Shown here piece after piece: positions 36,739 to 45,800 of a DNA stretch of 64,000 bases. The notes beneath the pieces are model-generated. The model ran no database searches and was not told where the DNA came from. It worked only from the letters and a program-made list of their open reading frames with translations. Each line of letters starts with the position of its first letter. Within the stretch, counting starts at the first letter, position 1. This DNA comes from Nonlabens sp. MB-3u-79. GTDB taxonomy: Bacteria > Bacteroidota > Bacteroidia > Flavobacteriales > Flavobacteriaceae. The stretch is taken from the NCBI RefSeq assembly GCF_002831625.1, contig NZ_CP025116.1, positions 310,001-374,000 on the forward strand. The letters are read 5' to 3'. The position numbers and the translations under genes were made by a program.

Positions 36739-37512
36739 ATGAAAACACTAATTCCTTTGTTAGTAATATTAGCTTGTTCTTTGAGTTTTGCTCAAGAAGT
36801 AGAAGAAACAAAAGAACTGGAAAAAGCTCCTGTTGATTTCTTAAATCTATTTGATTCTGATCGCAGAGAAAAGGAGTTGGTACGAACGACAACTAGTCTC
36901 GTACTAGCTGCTGGATTTAATCAAGCCCTAGGAGATGGCAATGGTATCGGAGACGCCTATCGTTTTTGGGGTTCTGGTACGTTTGAAATTGGACTCGAAT
37001 TTGCGACACGTTTGCATCCAGAAAATGATCACATTAGATTTAATTATGGTCTTGCGATGCGCATGAACAACTTATACATCAATGACAATAAAGAATTTTC
37101 AACCATCAATAGCGTCACTACCTTAGAACCTATAGGCTTTGATGTAGATCAATCCACCTTCACGCAAATTAATATAGTAGCGCCGTTTCATTTAGAATTC
37201 GGCCCACGTAAACTTCAGACGTATAAAGACGGTATAAAAAGATATCGTGATGATGATGCCTTTGTTTTTGGAATAGGTGGTTATTTAGGTTTTGTTTCCA
37301 CCTCTTCACAAGCCATTAAATTTGATAGAGAAGGTCGTGGCGTGACTCAAACAATCACAAATGACTATGAAGTAAATAACTTCCTATACGGTCTTAGCGC
37401 TTATGCTGGATGGGATCACTTACAGCTATTTGCTACTTATGGTCTTAATGATATTTTTAAGGATTCTCCTTTACAAGAAAGAATGCTCTCTTTTGGAATA
37501 CGCCTCAGGTAG
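36739..37512 (+). CDS. Outer-membrane barrel protein (paralogue 2)
   Basis: A 257-residue exported protein (signal 'LIPLLVILACSLSFAQ') with a barrel similar to the preceding gene but without its coiled-coil N-terminal part. Aligning segments: 'LEPIGFDVDQSTFTQINIVA' against the IGFDV region of paralogue 1, 'FGIGGYLGFVSTSSQAIKFD', and the ending MLSFGIRLR. The pair looks like a tandem duplication in which one copy gained or the other lost an N-terminal domain. Function unknown. Confidence 0.75.
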   Translation: MKTLIPLLVILACSLSFAQEVEETKELEKAPVDFLNLFDSDRREKELVRTTTSLVLAAGFNQALGDGNGIGDAYRFWGSGTFEIGLEFATRLHPENDHIRFNYGLAMRMNNLYINDNKEFSTINSVTTLEPIGFDVDQSTFTQINIVAPFHLEFGPRKLQTYKDGIKRYRDDDAFVFGIGGYLGFVSTSSQAIKFDREGRGVTQTITNDYEVNNFLYGLSAYAGWDHLQLFATYGLNDIFKDSPLQERMLSFGIRLR

Positions 37513-37534
37513 CAGGTTACTTCTTTTACATTTT

Positions 37535-37563
37535 AAAGCTCTTAGTTTTCTAGGAGCTTTTTA
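37535..37563 (+). terminator. Rho-independent terminator of paralogue 2
   Basis: AAAGCTC pairs with GAGCTTT around a 12-base loop, followed by TT and an AT-rich tail, 22 bases past the stop codon. Confidence 0.75.
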
Positions 37564-37616
37564 TTTTGCTACCCGTTTAATTTTAAAATGTAGTGATCCT
37601 AAATTGGTATAATACT

Positions 37617-37630
37617 GCTTTCGCGAAAGC
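37617..37630. repeat. Dispersed palindrome, copy 7 (intergenic, convergent gap)
   Basis: Exact GCTTTCGCGAAAGC followed by GGAACATACATTC. Just upstream is AAATTGGTATAATA, similar to the sequence beside copy 6. Confidence 0.9.
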
Positions 37631-37670
37631 GGAACATACATTCAACTCTATCAAAATAGCAAACATAAAA

Positions 37671-37696
37671 AAGCCTTTCAGAAAACTGAAAGGCTT
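37671..37696 (-). terminator. Rho-independent terminator of rpsT
   Basis: AAGCCTTTCAG pairs with CTGAAAGGCTT over eleven bases with an AAAA loop. On the minus strand it is followed by TTTTTT. It lies 23 bases past the rpsT stop codon. Confidence 0.92.
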
Positions 37697-37719
37697 TTAA
37701 AATACTTTAATTTTTCTAA

Positions 37720-37974
37720 TTATGCCATAGCATTCACATGCTTGGTTAATTTAGATTTTAAATTTCCAGCTTTATTCCAGTGGATAACATTTTTCTTAGC
37801 AAGCTTATCAACCATAGAGTAAACATCAACAAGGAGCTTTTCAGCTGCAGACTTATCTTCAGTTTCCTTTAATTTTTTGATTGCATTACGCGTAGTTTTG
37901 TGCTGGTATTTATTTCTAATCCTTGCAACTTCGTTTCTACGTATTCTCTTTAAAGCACTTTTGTGATTTGCCAT
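37720..37974 (-). CDS. rpsT: 30S ribosomal protein S20
   Basis: Primary rRNA-binding protein of the small subunit. 84 residues, all helical and very basic, starting 'MANHKSALKRIRRNEVARIR' with the S20 signature 'NKYQHKTTRNAIKKLKE' and the ending WNKAGNLKSKLTKHVNAM. It sits immediately downstream of tRNA-Glu on the same strand and may be co-transcribed with it. Confidence 0.97.
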   Translation of the reverse strand: MANHKSALKRIRRNEVARIRNKYQHKTTRNAIKKLKETEDKSAAEKLLVDVYSMVDKLAKKNVIHWNKAGNLKSKLTKHVNAMA

Positions 37975-38015
37975 ATCTTATAAAACTTGATCTAGTTAAA
38001 GATCGATTTAAATTG

Positions 38016-38087
38016 TAGCCCGTAGGGGAATCGAACCCCTCTTACATGGATGAAAACCATGCGTCCTAGCCGATAGACGAACGGGCC
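38016..38087 (-). tRNA. tRNA-Glu (anticodon TTC)
   Basis: The minus strand from 38087 gives the 7-bp acceptor stem GGCCCGT/ACGGGCT (first pair G-T), a D arm with GGCTAGGA, the anticodon stem CATGG/CCATG with loop TTTTCAT (anticodon TTC, complement at 38052-38054), and the T arm GGGG TTCGATT CCCC. Discriminator base A at 38016. The 3' CCA is not encoded (CAA follows), so it must be added after transcription. 72 bases. Confidence 0.97.
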
Positions 38088-38170
38088 ATTATTTTTGCTC
38101 GTTTAAGCGGTTGCAAAAATAAACACTTTTTTTAATTCTACAACAAAGAATAGAAAAAATATTAAAAAAA

Positions 38171-39649
38171 TTAATAAGCCTTAGCAAACAACACCCTCTT
38201 ATTAGACTTTTCACCCGTTAGCACACACTTTCCTTCTTCTTCCACCGCATCCATAGGTATGCATCTAATACTAGCCTTGGTGAGTTCCTTTATCTTATCT
38301 TCAGTAGCTGCTGTTCCATCCCAGTGAGCAGAGAGGAATCCGCCCTTAGTTTTTAAAACTTCTTTAAATTCTTCAAAACTGTTTACTTCCGTAGTGTGAG
38401 TGTCTCTATAGTTCATAGCCTTATCGTGCAGTGATTTTTGAATCTCCTCCAATAGTTCTTTTACTTTATCTGCAATTCCAATTATAGAAGTAGTTTCTTT
38501 AGAAAGAGTATCTCGACGTGCAAGTTCCACCGTTCCATTTTCTAGATCTCTAGCACCTATAGCTATTCTTAATGGAACTCCTTGCAATTCATGTTGAGCA
38601 AACTTTGCCCCTGGTCTAAGCGTGTCTCGTGAATCAAATTTTACAGAAACCCCTAGAGCTCGCAATTCCTTAATAATGCCGTTAACCACTTCTGTTATCG
38701 CTTCTAGTTGCTCATCGGTCTTGAAAATAGGAACAATTACCACTTGATTGGGCGCAAGATTAGGAGGTAATATCAAACCTTGATCATCACTGTGGGTCAT
38801 TATTAATGCACCCATAAGACGTGTTGAAACACCCCAAGAAGTTGCCCATACATATTCTTGCTTCCCTTCTTTTGAGGTGAATTTCACATCAAAAGCTTTT
38901 GCAAAATTCTGTCCTAAAAAGTGACTGGTCCCCGCCTGCAAAGCTTTTCCATCTTGCATTAAAGCCTCGATGCAATAAGTCTCTTCTGCCCCTGCAAATC
39001 GCTCACTCTCTGTTTTTAACCCTTTAATCACAGGGATAGCCATAAAGTTCTCAGCAAAGTCTGCATAGATATCATTCATTTGTTCAGCCTCTGCTAAAGC
39101 TTCTTTCTTTGTAGCGTGAGCGGTATGCCCCTCTTGCCACAAAAACTCTGCAGTACGTAAGAAAAGTCTAGTTCTCATCTCCCATCTTACCACATTAGCC
39201 CATTGATTGATTAATAGTGGTAAATCTCTGTAAGACTGAATCCAGCCTTTATAGGTATTCCATATAATCGCTTCGCTTGTAGGCCTAACCACCAGCTCTT
39301 CTTCTAGTTTTGCATTAGGGTCTACTCGTAGTTTTCCCGGGTTGTCTGGATCGCTTTGTAGTCTGTAATGAGTTACAACAGCACATTCTTTAGCAAATCC
39401 CTCTGCATTCTTTTCTTCTGCTTCAAAGAGACTTTTAGGCACTAATAAAGGGAAATAGGCGTTTTGATGCCCAGTTTCCTTAAACATGCGATCTAACTCT
39501 GCCTGCATTTTCTCCCAAATTGCATATCCATAAGGCTTTATAACCATACAGCCGCGTACGGCACTATTTTCTGCTAGATCTGCTTGTACAACGAGTTCAT
39601 TGTACCACTTAGAGTAATCATCACTTCTACTTGTAAGGTTTTTGCCCAT
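38171..39649 (-). CDS. proS: Prolyl-tRNA synthetase (archaeal/eukaryotic-type, ProS type 3)
   Basis: Charges tRNA-Pro. 492 residues, the short form without the editing insertion of E. coli ProRS, as is usual in Bacteroidota. Class II motifs: motif 2 '[20 protein letters not shown]' with [24 protein letters not shown], and motif 3 near [17 protein letters not shown] sequence '[20 protein letters not shown]' in the anticodon-binding half. The C-terminal extension ends KRVLFAKAY, as in this class. Divergent from the low-complexity lipoprotein gene. Confidence 0.96.
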   Translation of the reverse strand: MGKNLTSRSDDYSKWYNELVVQADLAENSAVRGCMVIKPYGYAIWEKMQAELDRMFKETGHQNAYFPLLVPKSLFEAEEKNAEGFAKECAVVTHYRLQSDPDNPGKLRVDPNAKLEEELVVRPTSEAIIWNTYKGWIQSYRDLPLLINQWANVVRWEMRTRLFLRTAEFLWQEGHTAHATKKEALAEAEQMNDIYADFAENFMAIPVIKGLKTESERFAGAEETYCIEALMQDGKALQAGTSHFLGQNFAKAFDVKFTSKEGKQEYVWATSWGVSTRLMGALIMTHSDDQGLILPPNLAPNQVVIVPIFKTDEQLEAITEVVNGIIKELRALGVSVKFDSRDTLRPGAKFAQHELQGVPLRIAIGARDLENGTVELARRDTLSKETTSIIGIADKVKELLEEIQKSLHDKAMNYRDTHTTEVNSFEEFKEVLKTKGGFLSAHWDGTAATEDKIKELTKASIRCIPMDAVEEEGKCVLTGEKSNKRVLFAKAY

Positions 39650-39758
39650 AATAATGTGTTTGGCATAAAACTTGCTTCTTTTATTAGAAGTTTGTTAAAT
39701 GCTTTTAATGCTTGACAAAACTACTTATTTTTATCAAATGCTATCAAATAAATACGTA

Positions 39759-40895
39759 ATGAAAAATTTAAACTTTAAAAAGCCTGCTTTTTATAAAATA
39801 GCAGCATTCGTTATAATCGCTACAGCATTCATCTCGTGCGGCTCTTATCAAAGTGTTTCATACAATGACGGTATATATGGCGATAATCAAGAAAGCTATC
39901 CAGCTGAAGAAATACAGCCACAAGATACGTACTCCGATAATTCTTCTGCTTACTATGAGTCTCTTTTTCAACAAGGAGCAGAAAGTCACGGAAATAACTT
40001 TGCAGCCGACAGTGTCTTTACAGACGTAGAATCCTACTCTAATAGCAGTTATGATGCCTCCGATCCAGATTATACCGCGAGTTATGGTGGTGGAGAAGCT
40101 GGTTGGGGCACCAACCCTAGTCAAGTTATCGTTAATTACTATGATAATGGCTTTGGATGGAACAATGGCTTTTACGGTAATGGCTTTTACGGCAACGGTT
40201 TTGGATGGAACAATGGCTTTTACGGTAATGGCTTTTACGGCAACGGTTTTGGATGGAACAATGGCTTTTACGGTAATGGTTTTGGATGGAATAGTTGGGC
40301 TTGGAATGCTGGTTTCGGATGGAACAACGGATTTTATGGCAATGGCTTTGGATGGAACAATTGGGGTTGGAACGGTAACTATGGTAACCGATTTGGCGGA
40401 AACTACGGTCGAAATAACATAAACGGTTATGCTTATCAAAATACAGGAAGAACTTCAAGAGGACAGGCTCTTAATTACAATACAAGAGGAAGATCTGCAG
40501 ACAGTGGAAGAAGCTCTTATTATGGAAGAACTGACGGAACTAACGGCAGATCTTCTGCAACTACAAGAAGTCTAGGTAGAAATACTAGAGCTACTAATGG
40601 AAGGAATTCTTCTAGAGCGAGAACTACAAGAAGCACTACAACACGTAGATCTTCTTCAAATGCAAGAGGCTCACGTTCTACAGGAAACAACAGGTCTGGT
40701 ACTATGAGGTCTTCTGGATCTTCATCTTCTAGGTCTTCTGGTACCATGAGGTCTTCTGGATCCTCATCTTCTAGGTCTTCTGGAACTATGAGATCTTCTG
40801 GATCAAGATCATCATCTGGTTCAAGATCATCTGGTTCCGGATCAAGATCATCAGGCTCAGGGTCATCAGGTAGGTCTTCGGGTGGAAGAGGTTAA
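39759..40895 (+). CDS. Low-complexity Gly/Asn/aromatic and Ser/Arg lipoprotein
   Basis: From the ATG at 39759 (MKNLNFKK, the start giving a clean signal with lipobox FISC) the product is 378 residues. After an acidic Ser/Tyr-rich stretch come repeats of GWNNGFYGNGFYGNGF (16 residues, two and a half copies encoded by nearly identical 48-base units), several more GFGWNN motifs, a Gly/Asn/Arg/Tyr stretch, and an Arg/Ser/Thr/Gly tail with three 14-residue units (MRSSGSSSSRSSGT). I recognise no catalytic domain. Being tethered by lipid and followed after 22 bases by a FadL-like porin, it is probably a cell-envelope component; sticky or phase-separating behaviour is only suggested by composition. 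An earlier start at 39699 would hide the signal. Confidence 0.75.
   Translation: MKNLNFKKPAFYKIAAFVIIATAFISCGSYQSVSYNDGIYGDNQESYPAEEIQPQDTYSDNSSAYYESLFQQGAESHGNNFAADSVFTDVESYSNSSYDASDPDYTASYGGGEAGWGTNPSQVIVNYYDNGFGWNNGFYGNGFYGNGFGWNNGFYGNGFYGNGFGWNNGFYGNGFGWNSWAWNAGFGWNNGFYGNGFGWNNWGWNGNYGNRFGGNYGRNNINGYAYQNTGRTSRGQALNYNTRGRSADSGRSSYYGRTDGTNGRSSATTRSLGRNTRATNGRNSSRARTTRSTTTRRSSSNARGSRSTGNNRSGTMRSSGSSSSRSSGTMRSSGSSSSRSSGTMRSSGSRSSSGSRSSGSGSRSSGSGSSGRSSGGRG
40151..40280 (+). repeat. 48-base in-frame tandem repeat (coding)
   Basis: Units begin at 40151, 40199 and 40247 (last one partial), exactly 48 bases apart and almost identical at DNA level, each encoding 16 residues. Such identity suggests recent expansion by slippage or unequal recombination. 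Confidence 0.9.
40704..40829 (+). repeat. 42-base in-frame tandem repeat (coding)
   Basis: Units start at ATG codons 40704, 40746 and 40788, 42 bases apart, each encoding about MRSSGSSSSRSSGT; the third is degenerate. AGGTCTTCTGG recurs within each. Confidence 0.88.
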
Positions 40896-40917
40896 TTGTT
40901 AATCATATACTTTGAAA

Positions 40918-42435
40918 ATGAAAAATATTTTAATTTTAAGCGCGCTATTTGCTAGCGCGCTTTTCAGTAACGCACAATCCGTTAGTGACGGATTGCTTTA
41001 CACAGGACAAGATTTAAATGGAACAGCTCGTTATAGAGGTTTAAGCGGCGCTTTTGGAGCCTTAGGAGGCGATTTAAGCGCTATAGGATCTAATCCTGCT
41101 AGTTCTGTAGTCTTTACTAATAACTATGCCGCTGTCTCGCTAGGAATACTAGGCAGTGATAATACTTCTAATTATTTTGGAACCAACACCATAACAGAAA
41201 CTTCTGACGTTACTATCAATCAGGCTGGTGGCGTTTTAGTATTTGAAGGTCCTGAAAACAAAACAGTTTCTAAGTTTGCAATGAGTTTGAACTACGACAT
41301 GACTAGAAATTTTGATAACTCTGTAAACGCGAGAGGAACGAGTCCTATTTCTATATCCCAATACTTTTTGAACAACGCAAATGGAATAGCTTTAGATAAT
41401 TTTATCGTAAGGACAGGAGATGGTGAGACAGTAGGTGATCTCTATCAGTTTTTAGGGCAAGATTTTGGTTTTGGTGCACAGCAAGGATTTTTAGGTTATG
41501 AATCTTTTCTTATCGATTCTACTGATGATAGTGACCTGGACAACACCAACTACGTTAGCAATACAGGTACTGGAAGTTTTAATCAGGATTATCTTGTTCA
41601 AACTTCTGGTTACAGCAGTAAATTTAGTTTTAACGGTGCTTTAGAACTCAATAAGAAATGGAATTTAGGAATCAATCTGAATTCACATGTAATCAGTATG
41701 GAGCGATTCACCAGTATAGAGGAAAGCAATTCCAATACAGATGCTAGCATAACCGATGTGAGGTTTGACAACACCCTTTTTACCGAGGCTAACGGCTTCT
41801 CTTTGCAATTAGGACTCATAGGAAAGCTTACTGAAAATTTAAGAATAGGTGCCACCTATGAATCCCCTACTTGGTATACGGTTGAAGAGTCACAAATTCA
41901 GGAAATCATTACACGAGGAACTAACAGTTCGGAAGTTGCAAGAGTACGACCTGATGTACTCAACATATTTGCTCCTTACCAACTCAGATCTCCAGGAAGT
42001 GTAACAGGTAGCATCGCTTATATTTTTGGTAAAAGCGGATTGTTAAGCCTGGATTATACGTCCAAAGATTACAGTCAGATGCGATTTAGCCCTGATAACA
42101 GTGATCTTTTTAGAAATAACAATCAAATCATAAATGAAAGTTTAGAACGAGCTGCCAGTATCAGAATAGGTGGAGAGTACCGTGTTCAAAACTGGACGCT
42201 TAGAGCAGGATACCGAATGGAAGAATCTCCTTATGCAAATAAAAACATCATGGACGACCTCACGGGTTACAGTTTAGGATTTGGCTATACTTGGGGGAAA
42301 ACCATCCTAGACATCTCCTACGATCATTCAGAAAGAGATTATTCGCAACAATTGTTTGATACTGGTCTCAACACCTCAGCAGGAGTTTTTAACGAGATGG
42401 ACAACATTGTTTTTACTTTAGGTTTTAACCTGTAA
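40918..42435 (+). CDS. FadL/OmpP1-like outer-membrane transport protein
   Basis: A 505-residue outer-membrane protein with a signal peptide ('ILILSALFASALFSNAQ') and the N-terminal hatch-like motif 'RYRGLSGAFGALGGDLSAIG' plus SNPASSVVF, typical of the OmpP1/FadL/TodX family of hydrophobic-compound channels. The remainder is beta-barrel and ends FTLGFNL. I start at the ATG at 40918; a TTG six bases earlier is also possible. It lies 22 bases after the low-complexity lipoprotein, probably in one transcript, and is followed by a hairpin. Confidence 0.85.
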   Translation: MKNILILSALFASALFSNAQSVSDGLLYTGQDLNGTARYRGLSGAFGALGGDLSAIGSNPASSVVFTNNYAAVSLGILGSDNTSNYFGTNTITETSDVTINQAGGVLVFEGPENKTVSKFAMSLNYDMTRNFDNSVNARGTSPISISQYFLNNANGIALDNFIVRTGDGETVGDLYQFLGQDFGFGAQQGFLGYESFLIDSTDDSDLDNTNYVSNTGTGSFNQDYLVQTSGYSSKFSFNGALELNKKWNLGINLNSHVISMERFTSIEESNSNTDASITDVRFDNTLFTEANGFSLQLGLIGKLTENLRIGATYESPTWYTVEESQIQEIITRGTNSSEVARVRPDVLNIFAPYQLRSPGSVTGSIAYIFGKSGLLSLDYTSKDYSQMRFSPDNSDLFRNNNQIINESLERAASIRIGGEYRVQNWTLRAGYRMEESPYANKNIMDDLTGYSLGFGYTWGKTILDISYDHSERDYSQQLFDTGLNTSAGVFNEMDNIVFTLGFNL

Positions 42436-42488
42436 AAGACAATTAACAGCTATTTACAACTCAAAATGCACTAAATAATTAGTGCTTA

Positions 42489-42510
42489 TTTCGCTTTCGC
42501 GAAAGCGAAA
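42489..42510. repeat. Dispersed palindrome, copy 8 (intergenic, 22-base form)
   Basis: The exact core extended to a 22-base perfect palindrome with TTTCGC on the left and GCGAAA on the right, just before the FadL-like gene's terminator hairpin. Confidence 0.92.
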
Positions 42511-42514
42511 ACAC

Positions 42515-42546
42515 AACAAAGCACTTACTTCGGTAGGTGCTTTGTT
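42515..42546 (+). terminator. Hairpin with TTCG tetraloop after the FadL-like gene
   Basis: AACAAAGCACTTAC pairs with GTAGGTGCTTTGTT (one T-G pair) closed by a C(TTCG)G tetraloop. It is very stable, but no T tract follows, so termination strength is uncertain. Confidence 0.65.
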
Positions 42547-42836
42547 ATATGATTATCTTACTAATAGAAAAAAGAATAGATTTCAATCCTGCCTTTTTCA
42601 AAAAAAGAGACCAACACTCTTAAAACAAAATCTAAAACACTCCATACACAGGCCGTGTCAAAAGTATTCTTTTGTATACGCTGATCAACAAAATAACCCC
42701 TTACAGCGACCATTATAATATTTAAATAGAACTACCAATTACAGCCTACTATAAACAAGTAGTATAGTAAAACAGTTTGCAAACCTGTTGGTGTTTTATA
42801 GAAGCAAGCCCATCCCTTTTATTTCTTGAATAAAAA
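42547..42836. other. Intergenic, no supported gene
   Basis: 290 AT-rich bases between two hairpins in the convergent gap of the FadL-like and adhesin genes. A 78-codon frame runs through the palindrome and hairpin here and is not credible. Nothing else recognised. Confidence 0.5.
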
Positions 42837-42860
42837 AAGCACACCGATTAAGATGTGCTT
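42837..42860 (-). terminator. Rho-independent terminator of the adhesin gene
   Basis: AAGCACA pairs with TGTGCTT around a ten-base loop. The minus strand continues into seven T. It lies 26 bases past the stop codon. Confidence 0.82.
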
Positions 42861-42886
42861 TATAATATATAAGTATGATAAGGTTT

Positions 42887-45800
42887 TTATCTCTTCATAG
42901 CAAAGTGGCCCGAAGCTTCTCTTTGCTGACCGTCAAAAGCATATTCTATCCTGAACCAGTAGTCACTACTTGGCAAGGCCTGTCCATTATAAGTTCCATC
43001 CCATCCAGGTCCATCAACATCGAGTTGCTTGATGAGTTTCCCATAACGGTCAAATATATAAAGCCTTGTTCCTGGCAAGCGATCACCGCCTATAATGTTC
43101 CAAGTATCGTGAATCCCATCTGCATTAGGGGTGAAATAATCTGGATAGCCAAAAACAAATATATCCACAACAATCTCCCCACAACCACTTCTCTCTGCAA
43201 TAGTAACCGTGTGCGCACCAGGAGTAACATCGTTAAATGTTCCGTTATTCACATAAGGTCCATCATCTAGACGGTACCAATACTGATCTGGCCCTTGTGC
43301 CCTTACAATTACCTGATGGTCTTTATCAAACGGATCTGTTGTAATGTCTATATCATACACTTCTGGCACACTGGAGACTCTCACGTTAGTCGTTATAGAA
43401 ATGGAACAACCTGTAGCAATCCGAGTAGCTGTCAGTTGATAATCCCCGCCTTCTGCAACGTCTATAGAAGCCGTTGAAACAGGTAGTAAAGCACCATTTA
43501 ATGTCCATTCATAAGAATACTCCGTATCGTTAAGACCTGTATCTAGAGTTACTGGACCATTGACAAGGTTATTGTTTTCATCTAGACATAGAATGTATTG
43601 ATCTAACAAAGAAGGTGTTGGTAACCCATGAAACACCAGATCTAAAGTCGTAAAACTAAAACAGTTGGTATTATCGTCATCTACCCTAACAATTAAAGTA
43701 GTGTTGGAGGAATAGGTAAAATCGTTTGTAATACCATTCACTTGACTATCTGCATCCGTCTGATTTAGATAATATACTACGGTAGATCCAGCTTGCCCAG
43801 TGGTAACCTGCGCATCAGCAAGGCTAACATCTATGGTTGCATTACCAGAACCATCGTCACAAGCCTCTAAAGCTGTAGGAGTAACTGCTATAGGTGCATC
43901 TACTGGCTCAATCACAAAGTCTCCTATAGAGAAACATGCAGAACTTGTAAACTCTAGTCTGTAATAAATAGTTTGAGGAGCAATCGTGTTATCATAGCTG
44001 GCAGTATCCAATGGGTTAGAGCCAGAAAGTGCATCTGCTGGTGAATCATAGTAACTAACTGTGGTTCCTGTTTGCCCATTAATAACCTGCGCATTTGCAT
44101 CTCCTAAAGTAAAAGAAGCAACGCCATCACCATCTTCATCACACTCTTCAATAGTAAAAGATGGAACAGAGGCAGGTACTGGACTTACGATCAAATCAAA
44201 AGTAGTTGTATCAGAACAGTTGGTGGTATTGTTTTCAACACGTATGCTTATCGCTTCTGGACTTGAAGTGTTGGAGTAAGGAGATGTAATTACACCAGTT
44301 GCATTGCTATACACGATGGTATAATCGGCTGGATTTAATCCATTTAAAATAATCGCATCGTTTTGAGTTAAATCAAATGATTCTGCGCCATCTCCACTAG
44401 GATCGTCGCATAAGGTAAGATCAGGAGCCGTTGTTATAGCCGGAGTCTCATTAATGGTCAAGTCAAAAGTCGTTGTATTAAAACAACTCATGTTATTTAC
44501 ATTTTCAATTCGCACATAAATGGTCTGCGGATTTGAAGTATTTGTATAACTAGTGGTGTCTAAAGTATTCGTTCCAGCATCAGCATTTGCTTGAGAATCG
44601 TGATAGGAAATCGCATACAACAAAGGATCTTGAGCGAGTAGAACTTGAGAAGAGTAGCTGCTAAAAGTAAATACATCTTGCTCATCATTACTAGGGTCGT
44701 CACAAACGATCACTTCTGCAACTGGATTTGCAATAGGAGTAGCGTTAATGATGAGATCAAAAGAGCCAGAATCATAACAATCTGTTGCTGTACTATTTTC
44801 AATTCTTACAAATACGGTTTCTGTACCTGTTGTTGTATTGGTATAAGTTGAAGGATTTACAATAGCATTAATACCAGCAGCTGCATCTGTTGGAGAGTTG
44901 TAAAAAGTAATAGTGTTATCAGTGGCTAATTGGGCACCTAATACAGATGGGTTTTGAGAAGTAAGATCAAATACGTCAAACCCGTCATTACTGATATCGT
45001 CACAAACCACTATATCATTTGCTCCTGTAAACACGGCTATTCGATTCACTACCAGATCAAACATCGTGGTGGAAGAACACATTAAAGAAGTATTATCGGT
45101 GACACGGGCATAAATAGTTTGTGGGCTAGCGGTGTTAGCATATCCGGCTGCGTTTAGTGGCGCTGCACCGTTAATCGCGTCTAGCTGTGTAAGGTGATAA
45201 GTCACTGTAGCCGTCTGTCCGTTTAAGATAGCTGCATTTTGATCACTCAACACAAAAACCTCTGTGCCATCATTGCTTAAATCATCACAAGTCACCATAT
45301 CCATAGGCGTATTTGCCACAGGAATAAGTGCTGCGGTAAGTGAAAATGGATTGATAGAACTACAACTAGGATCTGCTGTACTTACTATTCTTACATAAAT
45401 AGTAACTGTACCGACTGCAAGATCAAAGGAAGTTGGGTTTAAAATAGGGTTGGTCTCGTTTTGAGCATCCATTAAACTAGTGTAGTAGGTAGTCGTAAAA
45501 TTCGAACCACCAGAACCGCCACCACCACCGCTACCTAGTGCCGCTGATACATAGGCATCAAGATCAAAGTTCACTATAGGGCCGCATTGCTCAAAATCAG
45601 GTATCACAAACGTACTAAAGTCGATGACATCAACTACAAAACTATCTACCAATATGCAATTTGACGTGGTATTGGTAATCGCAGAAAAAACAGTCATAGG
45701 CGGCATGCTTATAGGGTAAGCCGTTGGATTCCCTATTGCTCCTACTCCATTCTCAGCATCAGTTTGTGAAGTGTGGTACGTGACCACATGATCTCCAGCA

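Noticed and set aside
40051..40458. Long overlapping frames on both strands across the GFYGN repeats
   Set aside because: They are shadows of the 48-base repeats: repeats whose length divides by three keep all frames open. The forward frame with the lipoprotein signal is the credible one.
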